Shown here in pieces: positions 8,589-15,758 of a stretch of 64,000 bases of DNA (its first letter is position 1; each line of letters opens with the position of its first letter). The stretch is from Paenibacillus profundus (GTDB taxonomy: Bacteria > Bacillota > Bacilli > Paenibacillales > Paenibacillaceae): positions 1-64,000 of the forward strand of contig NZ_JAJNBZ010000008.1 of NCBI RefSeq assembly GCF_021369635.1, in the 5' to 3' direction. The notes beneath the pieces are model-generated. The model had not been told where the DNA came from and ran no database searches. It saw nothing but the letters and a program-made list of their open reading frames with translations. Made by a program: the position numbers and the translations under genes.

Positions 8589-8987
8589 GTGAATTCGAAA
8601 TTTTTACGCAAGCAAATGATTTGCGGCTTGATGGCGGCATTGATGGTCGGCGCGTGGGCATTGCCTGCTTCCGCTCAGACAGCGGCTGCTTCCGATGCAG
8701 CGAGCACATCCGTTACGAGTGAAGTTACGGGGACGGCGGATGAGGCGCAAACGACTACGGACATCGAAGAGCCGGCAGTTCCGGAACAAACGGTCGTTTC
8801 CGTGAAGGAGCCGGAAATCCGCGTGGACCTGACCAAAAGCATCGTCTTTTACCGTGCAGTCGGCGGTGAGTCCATTGGCTCACTGGAAGCGCAAACGATA
8901 TACGTGGAACGGACAGAAACGGACGCAAAGGGCCAGAAGTGGGGCCAAGTTCATACGTGGCTCGGGTACGTGTGGGTTCGTCTGTAG
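8589..8987 (+). CDS. Small secreted protein of unknown function with SH3-like C-terminal half
   Basis: A 132-residue protein with a typical Sec signal peptide: KFLRKQ, a hydrophobic core (about residues 9-24) and a cleavage-like ALPASAQT. The middle part (residues ~30-75) is rich in Ala, Thr, Ser and Glu with no predicted fold. The C-terminal 50 residues form alternating short strands ending in WGQVHTWLGYVWVRL, reminiscent of a bacterial SH3-like (SH3b/GW) domain. I do not recognise the family. The start is GTG 8589 with AGGGAGGAATTATT; an upstream in-frame start at 8562 would precede the ribosome site. It has its own promoter and a strong terminator, so it is a monocistronic unit. Confidence 0.65.
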   Translation: MNSKFLRKQMICGLMAALMVGAWALPASAQTAAASDAASTSVTSEVTGTADEAQTTTDIEEPAVPEQTVVSVKEPEIRVDLTKSIVFYRAVGGESIGSLEAQTIYVERTETDAKGQKWGQVHTWLGYVWVRL

Positions 8988-9031
8988 AGAAATAACCGTA
9001 CAGTTCTTACACCATGCCAGCAACACGAAAC

Positions 9032-9066
9032 AAAGTCCGGCCGCTATAAAGCGGGCCGGACTTTGT
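9032..9066. terminator. Strong terminator hairpin between convergent genes
   Basis: AGTCCGGCCGC and GCGGGCCGGACT flank TATAAA and are bordered by AAA on the left and TTTG on the right. It can serve both the secreted-protein gene (+) and the YqzM-like gene (-). Confidence 0.75.
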
Positions 9067-9129
9067 TCGCGTTGGGCTTATATCAGCGAAGACAAGTCGC
9101 CCGTCGTGCTTCAGAACGGTGAATGAGCG

Positions 9130-9279
9130 CTACGAGAGGATGAACTTCACAATCACCATGCCGAAAAAGACGACGAACATAAATCCGGTCATGGCGCCGA
9201 ACCCGAACATCAAATCTGAAAAATCGTTGCGTGGTTCTTCGTTCACATGTTGGCGCGGGTCGATGCTTCTTGCTTCCAT
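9130..9279 (-). CDS. YqzM-like small membrane protein
   Basis: A 49-residue protein starting MEARSIDPRQ with one membrane segment at about residues 23-46 and ending VIVKFILS. The N-terminal part is polar with NDF just before the membrane span. The size, the single C-terminal span and the KFI-x-S-type ending match the YqzM family of Bacillota, whose function is unknown. I chose the start at 9279 because GGGAGG lies seven bases upstream; a longer frame reaches 9321 without a ribosome site. Assignment is moderate because of the small size. Confidence 0.6.
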   Translation of the reverse strand: MEARSIDPRQHVNEEPRNDFSDLMFGFGAMTGFMFVVFFGMVIVKFILS

Positions 9280-9443
9280 TGCGGGTCCTCCCATCTGTCG
9301 TGTCTTAATGCTATGATGCACATCACAGCATAGACAGGTATTTTAACCCAATTATCCGCTTATAGTATATCGAACTGCGGCAGGACTGTAAAGAGCGGGC
9401 CTCCTTATCGTGTGACAAAATGGGAACAAAAATCCCGTTCAAT

Positions 9444-9473
9444 TTCACATAAAACAGCGAACTGTGGTATACT
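9444..9473 (+). promoter_or_regulatory. SigA-type promoter of trxA
   Basis: TTCACA (9444-9449), an 18-base spacer ending in TGTGG, and TATACT (9468-9473), about 50 bases ahead of the trxA start codon. Confidence 0.6.
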
Positions 9474-9525
9474 TTACATGTTGACTCAGATTGCAAGCTT
9501 TTCACCATAAAGGAGGAACCTTATT

Positions 9526-9846
9526 ATGGCTATCGTTAACGTATCCGACCAGACGTTCAAGACTGAAGTTGAAGGTCAAGAAGGCGTTGTATTGGTCGAT
9601 TTCTGGGCGCCTTGGTGCGGTCCTTGTAAAATGTTAGCTCCTATCTTGGATGAATTGGACGGCGAAATCAGCAGCCAAGCGACGATTGCAAAAGTAAACG
9701 TGGATGAGAATCCAGAATCCGCGTCCCGCTTTGGCGTTATGAGCATCCCTACCATCATCGTATTCAAAGATGGCCAGCCTGTAGATAAAGTGGTTGGTGT
9801 GAATTCCAAGGATGCACTGAAGAACTTGGTTGGCAAGCATCAATAA
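9526..9846 (+). CDS. trxA: Thioredoxin TrxA
   Basis: A 106-residue thioredoxin with the active site WCGPC (Cys31 and Cys34), the buried Asp25, and cis-Pro in MSIPTIIVF. Length and motifs match the housekeeping Bacillota thioredoxin that reduces ribonucleotide reductase, methionine sulfoxide reductases and peroxiredoxins. Start ATG 9526 with AAGGAGG. It has its own promoter and sits immediately before uvrC, the same order as in Bacillus, but two hairpins separate the two genes. Confidence 0.97.
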   Translation: MAIVNVSDQTFKTEVEGQEGVVLVDFWAPWCGPCKMLAPILDELDGEISSQATIAKVNVDENPESASRFGVMSIPTIIVFKDGQPVDKVVGVNSKDALKNLVGKHQ

Positions 9847-9859
9847 AGATTTGCGCTAC

Positions 9860-9892
9860 GGAGGACAACCCGTATCCGGTTGTTCCTTTTGT
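9860..9892 (+). terminator. Terminator of trxA
   Basis: GGACAACC-cgtatcc-GGTTGTTCC followed by TTTTG, 15 bases after the trxA stop. Confidence 0.6.
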
Positions 9893-9930
9893 AATTTGTA
9901 AAGCAACGGCACTACCTAGCGTTATGCTGC

Positions 9931-9963
9931 CAAGCCTTCCCGATTCGGGAGGGCTTTTTCTTC
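9931..9963 (+). terminator. Second terminator hairpin between trxA and uvrC
   Basis: AAGCCTTCCCG-att-CGGGAGGGCTT followed by TTTCTTCT. The uvrC -10-like TATACAAT lies just downstream (9977-9983), so this hairpin probably insulates the uvrC promoter rather than acting as a leader. Confidence 0.6.
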
Positions 9964-10019
9964 TGCTTGTGCTCGTATACAATAGAGAATAGAAAAGTAA
10001 CGAGAGAGGGGGGAGGACG

Positions 10020-12068
10020 ATGAGCGACAGTGATATGAATCAATCCAATTGGCGTGCCGAGCGCTGGAAAGAGCGCTGGAACGAACGCTATGCTCCGGAA
10101 GAGGAAACGGAAATGACACCGGAAGAGCTTACCGAGCGGGGACAATCGTTAGAGCGCATCCACAACAAGCTTGCGCTGCTGCCGGATCAGCCAGGTTGTT
10201 ATTTGATGAAGAACCGGGAAGGCACGATCATTTATGTCGGCAAGGCGAAGGTGTTGAAGAACCGGGTCCGGTCCTACTTCTCCGGCAGCCATGACGGCAA
10301 GACGCAGCGCTTAGTATCTGAAATTCGCGACTTCGAATATATCGTCACTTCCAGCAACATGGAAGCTCTTATATTGGAATGCAACCTTATCAAGAAGCAT
10401 CATCCTCGTTATAATGTGTTGCTGAAAGACGACAAGACGTTTCCATATATAAAAATTACGAATGAGCGCCATCCGCGGCTTGAAGTGACACGGCGCGTGT
10501 TGAAGGATAAGGCCAAATATTTCGGACCCTATCCGAACGGCTTTGCCGCCCAACAAACGAAGAAGCTGCTCGATCGCTTGTATCCGCTGCGCAAATGCAG
10601 CACAATGCCAGATCGGGTGTGCTTGTATTACCATATCGGCCAATGCTTGGCGCCGTGTGAGTATGAGGTGACCGAATCTGAGTACGAAGATATGGTGCAG
10701 GAAATTTCCAAGTTTTTGAGCGGCGGTCATGAAGAAATTAAAAAAGAGCTGCGTCGCAAAATGGAGGAAGCGGCAGAGGAGCTGCAGTTCGAGCGGGCGA
10801 AAGAGTTCCGTGATCAACTGATGTCGATTCAAGCCATAATGGAGAAGCAAAATATTAACACGGCGGATCAACTGGATCGGGACGTGTTCGGTTTTGCCGT
10901 GGACAAAGGCTGGATGTGCGTTCAGATTTTATATGTCCGCCAAGGCAAAATGATCGAGCGCCATGCGACGAAATTTCCGTTTTACGGCGATGCGTACGAC
11001 GATTTCATGTCCTTCGTTACCCAGTATTACAGTGAGAATCCAGCGCTTCCAAGGGAAATTCTGCTTCCGAACCCCGATCCGGTCGAAACCGAGGAGTCCG
11101 TGGATGCTGCGGAGCCTAGTGAAACTCTTATGCCAGTGACTGATGTTGAAGTGTCGGAGGAGAATAAAGCAGGCGCGGATGCACTGCAGGAATGGCTGAA
11201 AGTAAAGGTTCACATTCCTAAGCGAGGCTTGAAGAAGCAAATGATCGGCATGGCGATAGAGAATGCCCGTGTCACGCTGGATGAGAAATTCAAGCTGCTT
11301 GAACGCAGCGAGGAACGGACGCTGGGGGCGGCCGAACGGCTCGGCGCTGCGCTTGGCATCGGCTCAGCACGCCGCATCGAAGCGTTTGATAACTCGAACA
11401 TCCAAGGGTCTGATCCGGTCTCAGCGATGGTCGTATTTATCGACGGCAAGCCGGCCAAGAAAGAATACCGCAAGTACAAGGTACGGACAGTTCAAGGTCC
11501 GGACGATTATGAGACGATGCGCGAAGTGATTCGCAGACGGTATGAACGGGTGCTGAAGGAACAGCTGGAGCAGCCTGATATGATCGTGGTTGACGGTGGC
11601 AAAGGCCAAATGTCAGCCGCCTTGGACGTACTCGAGAACGAGCTGGGCTTAGCCATTCCGGTATGCGGCTTGGTGAAGGACAACAAGCATAAGACGGCGC
11701 AGCTGATGGCTGGCGATCCGCCGGAAGTCGTTCCGCTTGGACGCGACAGCCAAGAGTTCTATTTGCTGCAGCGCATTCAGGATGAAGTGCACCGCTTTGC
11801 CATTACGTTCCACCGGGAGCGGCGGGCGAAATCGATGGTTACGTCTGCGCTCGATTCCATTCCCGGCATCGGCGAGAAGCGCCGGAAGATGCTGCTGAAG
11901 CATTTCGGTTCCTTGAAGAAAATACGCGAGGCTGCGGTCGAGGATTTCCGTCAGGTTGGTATCGGCGAGAAGCTGGCGCGAACGATATTGTCCTCGCTGC
12001 GGGATGAGGAAGAACAGCACGAGGCTGTTGCGGATGATGAGCCGTACGAAGAAAAGAGCAGAGAATAA
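10020..12068 (+). CDS. uvrC: Excinuclease ABC subunit C (UvrC)
   Basis: UvrC makes the dual incisions in nucleotide excision repair once UvrA and UvrB have found the lesion. Domains in order: GIY-YIG nuclease ([19 protein letters not shown], residues ~58-140), a cysteine-containing loop, the UVR helix pair that binds UvrB (about 240-275), the RNase H-like second nuclease ([22 protein letters not shown]), and the C-terminal helix-hairpin-helix ([17 protein letters not shown]). Two oddities: about 48 residues precede the usual start of the family, and an acidic insert of ~40 residues sits at about 350-390. GGAGG at 10012-10016 is only three bases from ATG 10020; an alternative ATG at 10113 with GAAGAGG would give a more standard length. 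Identity is certain. Confidence 0.96.
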   Translation: MSDSDMNQSNWRAERWKERWNERYAPEEETEMTPEELTERGQSLERIHNKLALLPDQPGCYLMKNREGTIIYVGKAKVLKNRVRSYFSGSHDGKTQRLVSEIRDFEYIVTSSNMEALILECNLIKKHHPRYNVLLKDDKTFPYIKITNERHPRLEVTRRVLKDKAKYFGPYPNGFAAQQTKKLLDRLYPLRKCSTMPDRVCLYYHIGQCLAPCEYEVTESEYEDMVQEISKFLSGGHEEIKKELRRKMEEAAEELQFERAKEFRDQLMSIQAIMEKQNINTADQLDRDVFGFAVDKGWMCVQILYVRQGKMIERHATKFPFYGDAYDDFMSFVTQYYSENPALPREILLPNPDPVETEESVDAAEPSETLMPVTDVEVSEENKAGADALQEWLKVKVHIPKRGLKKQMIGMAIENARVTLDEKFKLLERSEERTLGAAERLGAALGIGSARRIEAFDNSNIQGSDPVSAMVVFIDGKPAKKEYRKYKVRTVQGPDDYETMREVIRRRYERVLKEQLEQPDMIVVDGGKGQMSAALDVLENELGLAIPVCGLVKDNKHKTAQLMAGDPPEVVPLGRDSQEFYLLQRIQDEVHRFAITFHRERRAKSMVTSALDSIPGIGEKRRKMLLKHFGSLKKIREAAVEDFRQVGIGEKLARTILSSLRDEEEQHEAVADDEPYEEKSRE

Positions 12069-12077
12069 GTGAGCAAA

Positions 12078-12113
12078 GGCAGCTTTGTGGGGAACTTCCT
12101 GCAAAGCTGCTTT
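12078..12113 (+). terminator. Terminator of uvrC
   Basis: GCAGCTTTG and CAAAGCTGC form a perfect 9-bp stem around a 14-base loop, followed by TTT. It starts ten bases after the uvrC stop. Confidence 0.6.
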
Positions 12114-12165
12114 CAGGTTTAGATGGATTTTTACCTCGGGAGAGGGTCCGAAAGGGTGTGTTTTC

Positions 12166-13365
12166 GTGTATTTTGATCGCGATACAATAAGGAATCAGCT
12201 AAAAGCACAAATAAAAACAAATGGACATATTATTGGCGTAGCGTCTGGAGCAGGCATTACAGCGAAATATGCGGTAAAGGGCGGAGCTGATTTCATTTTA
12301 GCCTTGAACTCAGGACGTTTTAGACAGATGGGATTGAGCTCTCTTGGAGGATTACTGCCATTTGCTAACAGCAACGAGCTAGTTATGGAATTTGGCTCTA
12401 GAGAGATTATTCCTATCGTAAGAGACGTTCCTGTCATCTTTGGACTCTGTGCGACTGATCCAACCATTAACTTAGAAGATTATATGGAAACCATTCGTAT
12501 GAAGGGCTTTTCTGGAATAAATAACTATCCAACCGTAGGATTAATGAACGGCCAATTTGGTGAGGCTTTGAAGGAAGAGGGGAATTGTTTTGAAACAGAA
12601 GTTAAGGCGATCAGAATAGCGAATGAGAAAGATCTGTTTTCGATTGCTTTTGTGTTTGACCAAGAGCAGGCACGAGACATGGCTGCTGCTGGCGCAGATA
12701 TCATTTGCGCTCATTTAGGTTTTACAAAAGGCGGTATTTTGGGCGCGAAAAAAGTTTTATCCTTAAAAGCTGCTGCAGAGATGGCGAGAGATATTTTTCG
12801 TGCTTGTGATGAAATAAATCCCGATGTATTGAAGATGATCTATGGCGGTCCAGTCAATACACCTTCCGATGTGAAGTATATGTATGATAATACAGAAGCT
12901 GTAGGGTATTTGGGCGGTTCTTCATTTGAACGAATACCTTCTGAAGCAGCGATTACGAAAACGGCTATCGATTTCAAGGAGGTTGGACTTACTGAACATG
13001 ACAAGCTCCTTCATAAAATGCTTGAGGGTGTGACCAAGCACTATGATTATGTTCAATTCGTTAAAGAGTATGTAGCTGCGAATTACATGAATGAGATTTC
13101 TTTTGCAGAACTGGCTTTGGTAGCTCATATTTCAAGGACATATTTAAGTTATTTGTTCAAAAAAGAAGTTGGATGTACGTTTCCTGAGTATGTAACAAGG
13201 TTTCGAATCAATAAAGCAACGGAGTTAATGAAACAGAATCATATCGAGTTATCTGAAGTTTCCGAACTTGTGGGATATAATGACTACGCCCATTTTAGTA
13301 AAACGTTCAAGAAACAAACGGGGCTTTCCCCCCGAGAGTATCAACGACAGTACAAAAACACATAA
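12166..13365 (+). CDS. PEP-hydrolase-like TIM barrel fused to an AraC-type DNA-binding domain
   Basis: A 399-residue protein. Residues ~5-275 form a TIM-barrel-like domain of the phosphoenolpyruvate-hydrolase/Tm-1 C-terminal family: GVASGAGITAKYAVKGGAD, LALNSGRFRQMG, LCATDPT, NNYPTVGLMNG, AGADIICAHLG and YGGPVNTPSD. Residues ~300-399 are a complete AraC/XylS domain with two helix-turn-helix motifs (MNEISFAELALVAHISRTYL and ELSEVSELVGYNDYAHFSKT) and the closing GLSPREYQRQY. Start GTG 12166 has AAAGGG nine bases upstream; the frame reaches back to 12085 through the uvrC terminator, which is not plausible. It precedes a Tm-1-like gene and a stand-alone PEP-hydrolase-like gene. I infer that the barrel binds the same ligand as the enzyme and switches the operon. 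Base composition is visibly AT-richer than uvrC. Confidence 0.85.
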   Translation: MYFDRDTIRNQLKAQIKTNGHIIGVASGAGITAKYAVKGGADFILALNSGRFRQMGLSSLGGLLPFANSNELVMEFGSREIIPIVRDVPVIFGLCATDPTINLEDYMETIRMKGFSGINNYPTVGLMNGQFGEALKEEGNCFETEVKAIRIANEKDLFSIAFVFDQEQARDMAAAGADIICAHLGFTKGGILGAKKVLSLKAAAEMARDIFRACDEINPDVLKMIYGGPVNTPSDVKYMYDNTEAVGYLGGSSFERIPSEAAITKTAIDFKEVGLTEHDKLLHKMLEGVTKHYDYVQFVKEYVAANYMNEISFAELALVAHISRTYLSYLFKKEVGCTFPEYVTRFRINKATELMKQNHIELSEVSELVGYNDYAHFSKTFKKQTGLSPREYQRQYKNT

Positions 13366-13404
13366 ACACCATACAAATCTACATGAATCATCAAACATAA
13401 AACT

Positions 13405-13429
13405 CTATACTTGAATTGTAAGCCGGCTT
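13405..13429 (+). promoter_or_regulatory. Candidate promoter/operator of the Tm-1-like operon
   Basis: A -10-like TATACT (13405-13410) is followed by the perfect palindrome AAGCCGGCTT (13420-13429), 42 bases ahead of the Tm-1-like start. There is no good -35 at the right spacing, as expected for a promoter that needs an AraC-type activator. The regulator gene ends only 40 bases upstream. Confidence 0.35.
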
Positions 13430-13471
13430 AGTAGTCCTTCATACTTCCACTTTTACGAGGAGGTCATTATA

Positions 13472-14680
13472 TTGAAAACAGTTGCGATAGTCGGAACATT
13501 TGACTCCAAAGGAAAAGAATTTTCTTTTGTGAAAGATATTCTGCAAGGTCTTGGGTTGAATACGCTTACCATCCACAGTGGAGTATTCGAGCCCATGTTC
13601 GTCCCAGATATTTCGAATGAGGAAGTAGCCAAGGAAGTTCATGCAGATATTCGTGAAATCGCCTCCAAAAAAGACAGATCTTTAGCAACGGAAATTCTTG
13701 CAAAAGGTATGGAAAAACTAATTCCTAGACTATATGCGGAAGGAAAATTCGACGGAATCATCTCCTTTGGCGGTACCGGCGGCACATCCATTGTAACGCC
13801 GGGAATGAGAGCGCTGCCAATAGGTGTGCCGAAAATAATGGTGTCTACCGTCGCTTCCGGGAACGTCTCGCAGTATGTAGGGACTAGCGATATTATGATG
13901 TATCCATCTATCGTCGATGTATCGGGGCTGAACTCGATTTCAACGAAAATCTTTACCAATGCAGCCCTTGCGATTGCAGGTATGGTGAAATATGAGGTCG
14001 ATTATAAAGTTGAAAAAAAACCGCTTATAGCCGCTACCATGTTTGGGCTTACAACCCCTTGCGTCAACCAGGCTAGGGAGTACTTGGAGGCACATGGGTA
14101 TGAAGTGATTGTGTTCCATGCAACAGGTACTGGCGGCAAAACGATGGAAAGATTAATTGAATCTAATTTCTTCGATGGCGTGTTGGATCTCACCACAACA
14201 GAATGGTGTGACGAACTGGTAGGCGGTGTGTTGAATGCAGGACCGCATCGGCTCGAGGCAGCCGGGCGCTCTGGTGTGCCTCAAGTTGTTTCGACAGGAG
14301 CATTGGATATGGTCAACTTCGGGCCGTTCGACACGGTGCCGGAGAAATTCCAGGATAGAACTTTTTACAAGCATAACCCGACCGTGACTTTAATGAGAAC
14401 GACGGTTCAAGAAAATAAAGAAATAGGCAAGATCATATCCGAAAAATTAAATAAGGCGACCTCTCCAACCGCATTAATGCTGCCTTTAAAGGGTGTTTCC
14501 GGGCTGGATGTGGAAGGACAGCCTTTCTATGGAGCAGAAGAGGATCGCGCCTTATTTGATACGCTCAGAAATAATATTGACCGAAACGCCGTAGAGCTCA
14601 TTGAATTGGACTATGACATCAATGATAAACATTTCGCTTTAGCGGCAGCTAAAAAGTTAATCGAATTGATGCAGAAATAG
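13472..14680 (+). CDS. Tm-1-like ATP-binding protein (UPF0261 family)
   Basis: A 402-residue protein matching the family named after the N-terminal half of the tomato Tm-1 antiviral protein. Visible motifs: VGTFDSKGKEFSF at the N-terminus, SFGGTGGTSIVTPGMRALP, STVASGNVSQYVG, FHATGTGGKTMERLI, LDLTTTEWCDELVGG and PLKGVSGLDVEGQPF. The family has two Rossmann-like lobes with a nucleotide site between them; the bacterial reaction is unknown to me. The start is TTG 13472 with a strong GAGGAGG site. The next gene starts 20 bases downstream and encodes the equivalent of the C-terminal half of plant Tm-1, so the operon splits what plants and fungi carry as one protein. It is cytoplasmic, with no membrane segments. 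Confidence 0.88.
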   Translation: MKTVAIVGTFDSKGKEFSFVKDILQGLGLNTLTIHSGVFEPMFVPDISNEEVAKEVHADIREIASKKDRSLATEILAKGMEKLIPRLYAEGKFDGIISFGGTGGTSIVTPGMRALPIGVPKIMVSTVASGNVSQYVGTSDIMMYPSIVDVSGLNSISTKIFTNAALAIAGMVKYEVDYKVEKKPLIAATMFGLTTPCVNQAREYLEAHGYEVIVFHATGTGGKTMERLIESNFFDGVLDLTTTEWCDELVGGVLNAGPHRLEAAGRSGVPQVVSTGALDMVNFGPFDTVPEKFQDRTFYKHNPTVTLMRTTVQENKEIGKIISEKLNKATSPTALMLPLKGVSGLDVEGQPFYGAEEDRALFDTLRNNIDRNAVELIELDYDINDKHFALAAAKKLIELMQK

Positions 14681-14700
14681 AGAAATGAGGAGGAAGCAAA

Positions 14701-15534
14701 ATGAAACAAACTCGTCAAGAAATCATAAACCAATTGAAAGAACATGTAGCTAAAGGTGAAATGATTCTAGGAGCCGGAGCAGGTACGGGGATTTCTGCAA
14801 AAAGCGGTGAAGCGGGCGGAGTAGATTTAATCATTATTTACAACTCGGGAAGATATAGAATGGCTGGCCGGGGATCTCTTGCAGGATTATTGCCTTATGG
14901 GGATGCTAACCAAATCGTTGTAGATATGGGAGCGGAAGTATTGCCAGTTGTGAAGCATACACCAGTGCTTGCAGGCGTGTGCGGTACAGACCCTTTCAGA
15001 ATGATGGAAGTTTTCTTGAAGCAGTTAAAAGAACAAGGGTTTGCAGGCGTGCAAAATTTCCCGACCGTTGGCTTGATTGATGGCGTCTTTAGAGCGAACC
15101 TTGAAGAAACCGGGATGGGCTATGATTTAGAGGTTGATATGATTCGGAAAGCACACGAGCTTGATTTGCTTACTACCCCATATGTATTTGATGAAGAACA
15201 AGCTATTAAAATGGCTAAAGCGGGTGCGGATATTTTGGTAGCGCACATGGGCTTGACAACAAAAGGAACAATTGGCGCGAAAACCGCATTGACTCTTGAG
15301 GATTGCGCCAAGAAAATCCAAGCTATTACCGATGCGGGCAAATCTGTAAATCCAGATATTATGGTCATTTGTCATGGCGGTCCGATTGCTGATCCGGAAG
15401 ATGCTCAATATATTTTCGACAACACCGTAGGTGTGGATGGATTTTTCGGTGCTTCAAGTATTGAACGGTTTGCCACAGAGGTTGGTATTAAACAGCAAGC
15501 AGAAGCATTCAAACGTGTTAATTTAAAATCGTAG
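14701..15534 (+). CDS. Phosphoenolpyruvate-hydrolase-family TIM barrel protein
   Basis: A 277-residue stand-alone TIM barrel of the family called PEP hydrolase or Tm-1 C-terminal domain. Motifs: [75 protein letters not shown] and [12 protein letters not shown]. These are collinear with the barrel of the AraC fusion two genes upstream, but here the predicted active-site segments are closer to the family consensus, so this is the likely enzyme and the fusion the sensor. The actual substrate in bacteria is uncertain. ATG 14701 follows GAGGAGG and lies 20 bases after the Tm-1-like gene, giving a tight operon. No terminator is obvious beyond a weak GGGGAAGCC-ataGGTTTCCCC hairpin at 15552-15573. 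Confidence 0.85.
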   Translation: MKQTRQEIINQLKEHVAKGEMILGAGAGTGISAKSGEAGGVDLIIIYNSGRYRMAGRGSLAGLLPYGDANQIVVDMGAEVLPVVKHTPVLAGVCGTDPFRMMEVFLKQLKEQGFAGVQNFPTVGLIDGVFRANLEETGMGYDLEVDMIRKAHELDLLTTPYVFDEEQAIKMAKAGADILVAHMGLTTKGTIGAKTALTLEDCAKKIQAITDAGKSVNPDIMVICHGGPIADPEDAQYIFDNTVGVDGFFGASSIERFATEVGIKQQAEAFKRVNLKS

Positions 15535-15592
15535 AATTTATAAACTTTTCAGGGGAAGCCATAGGTTTCCCCTTATTTACGTTTTTGTAGAG

Positions 15593-15755
15593 TTACTCTC
15601 CCTTGCCCATCCATTCGGCTATTAGATTGTCAAAAGTATGGGGCTCCTCAAACATCGGATTATGTCCGCTATGCTCAAAAATCACTTTCTTCACGTTCGC
15701 ATAAGTATCATTTATCAGATCCCATAGCGAGACCGCAGCAACCTCCGCCTGTTTT
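15593..15755 (-). pseudogene. C-terminal remnant of an alpha/beta hydrolase
   Basis: On the minus strand an open stretch ends in TAA (15593-15595) and reads VKKVIFEHSGHNPMFEEP followed by HTFDNLIAEWM. This is the end of an alpha/beta-hydrolase (proline iminopeptidase-like) domain: the catalytic histidine is the H of EHSGHNP. Only about 54 residues remain; there is no start codon or ribosome site, and the frame runs into the end of the CPBP protease gene at 15759. I read it as what is left after a deletion. Confidence 0.7.
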
Positions 15756-15758
15756 GCT

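Noticed and set aside
9931-9963. Leader attenuator controlling uvrC
   Set aside because: The hairpin lies before the uvrC -10-like sequence, so it is more simply a second trxA terminator.
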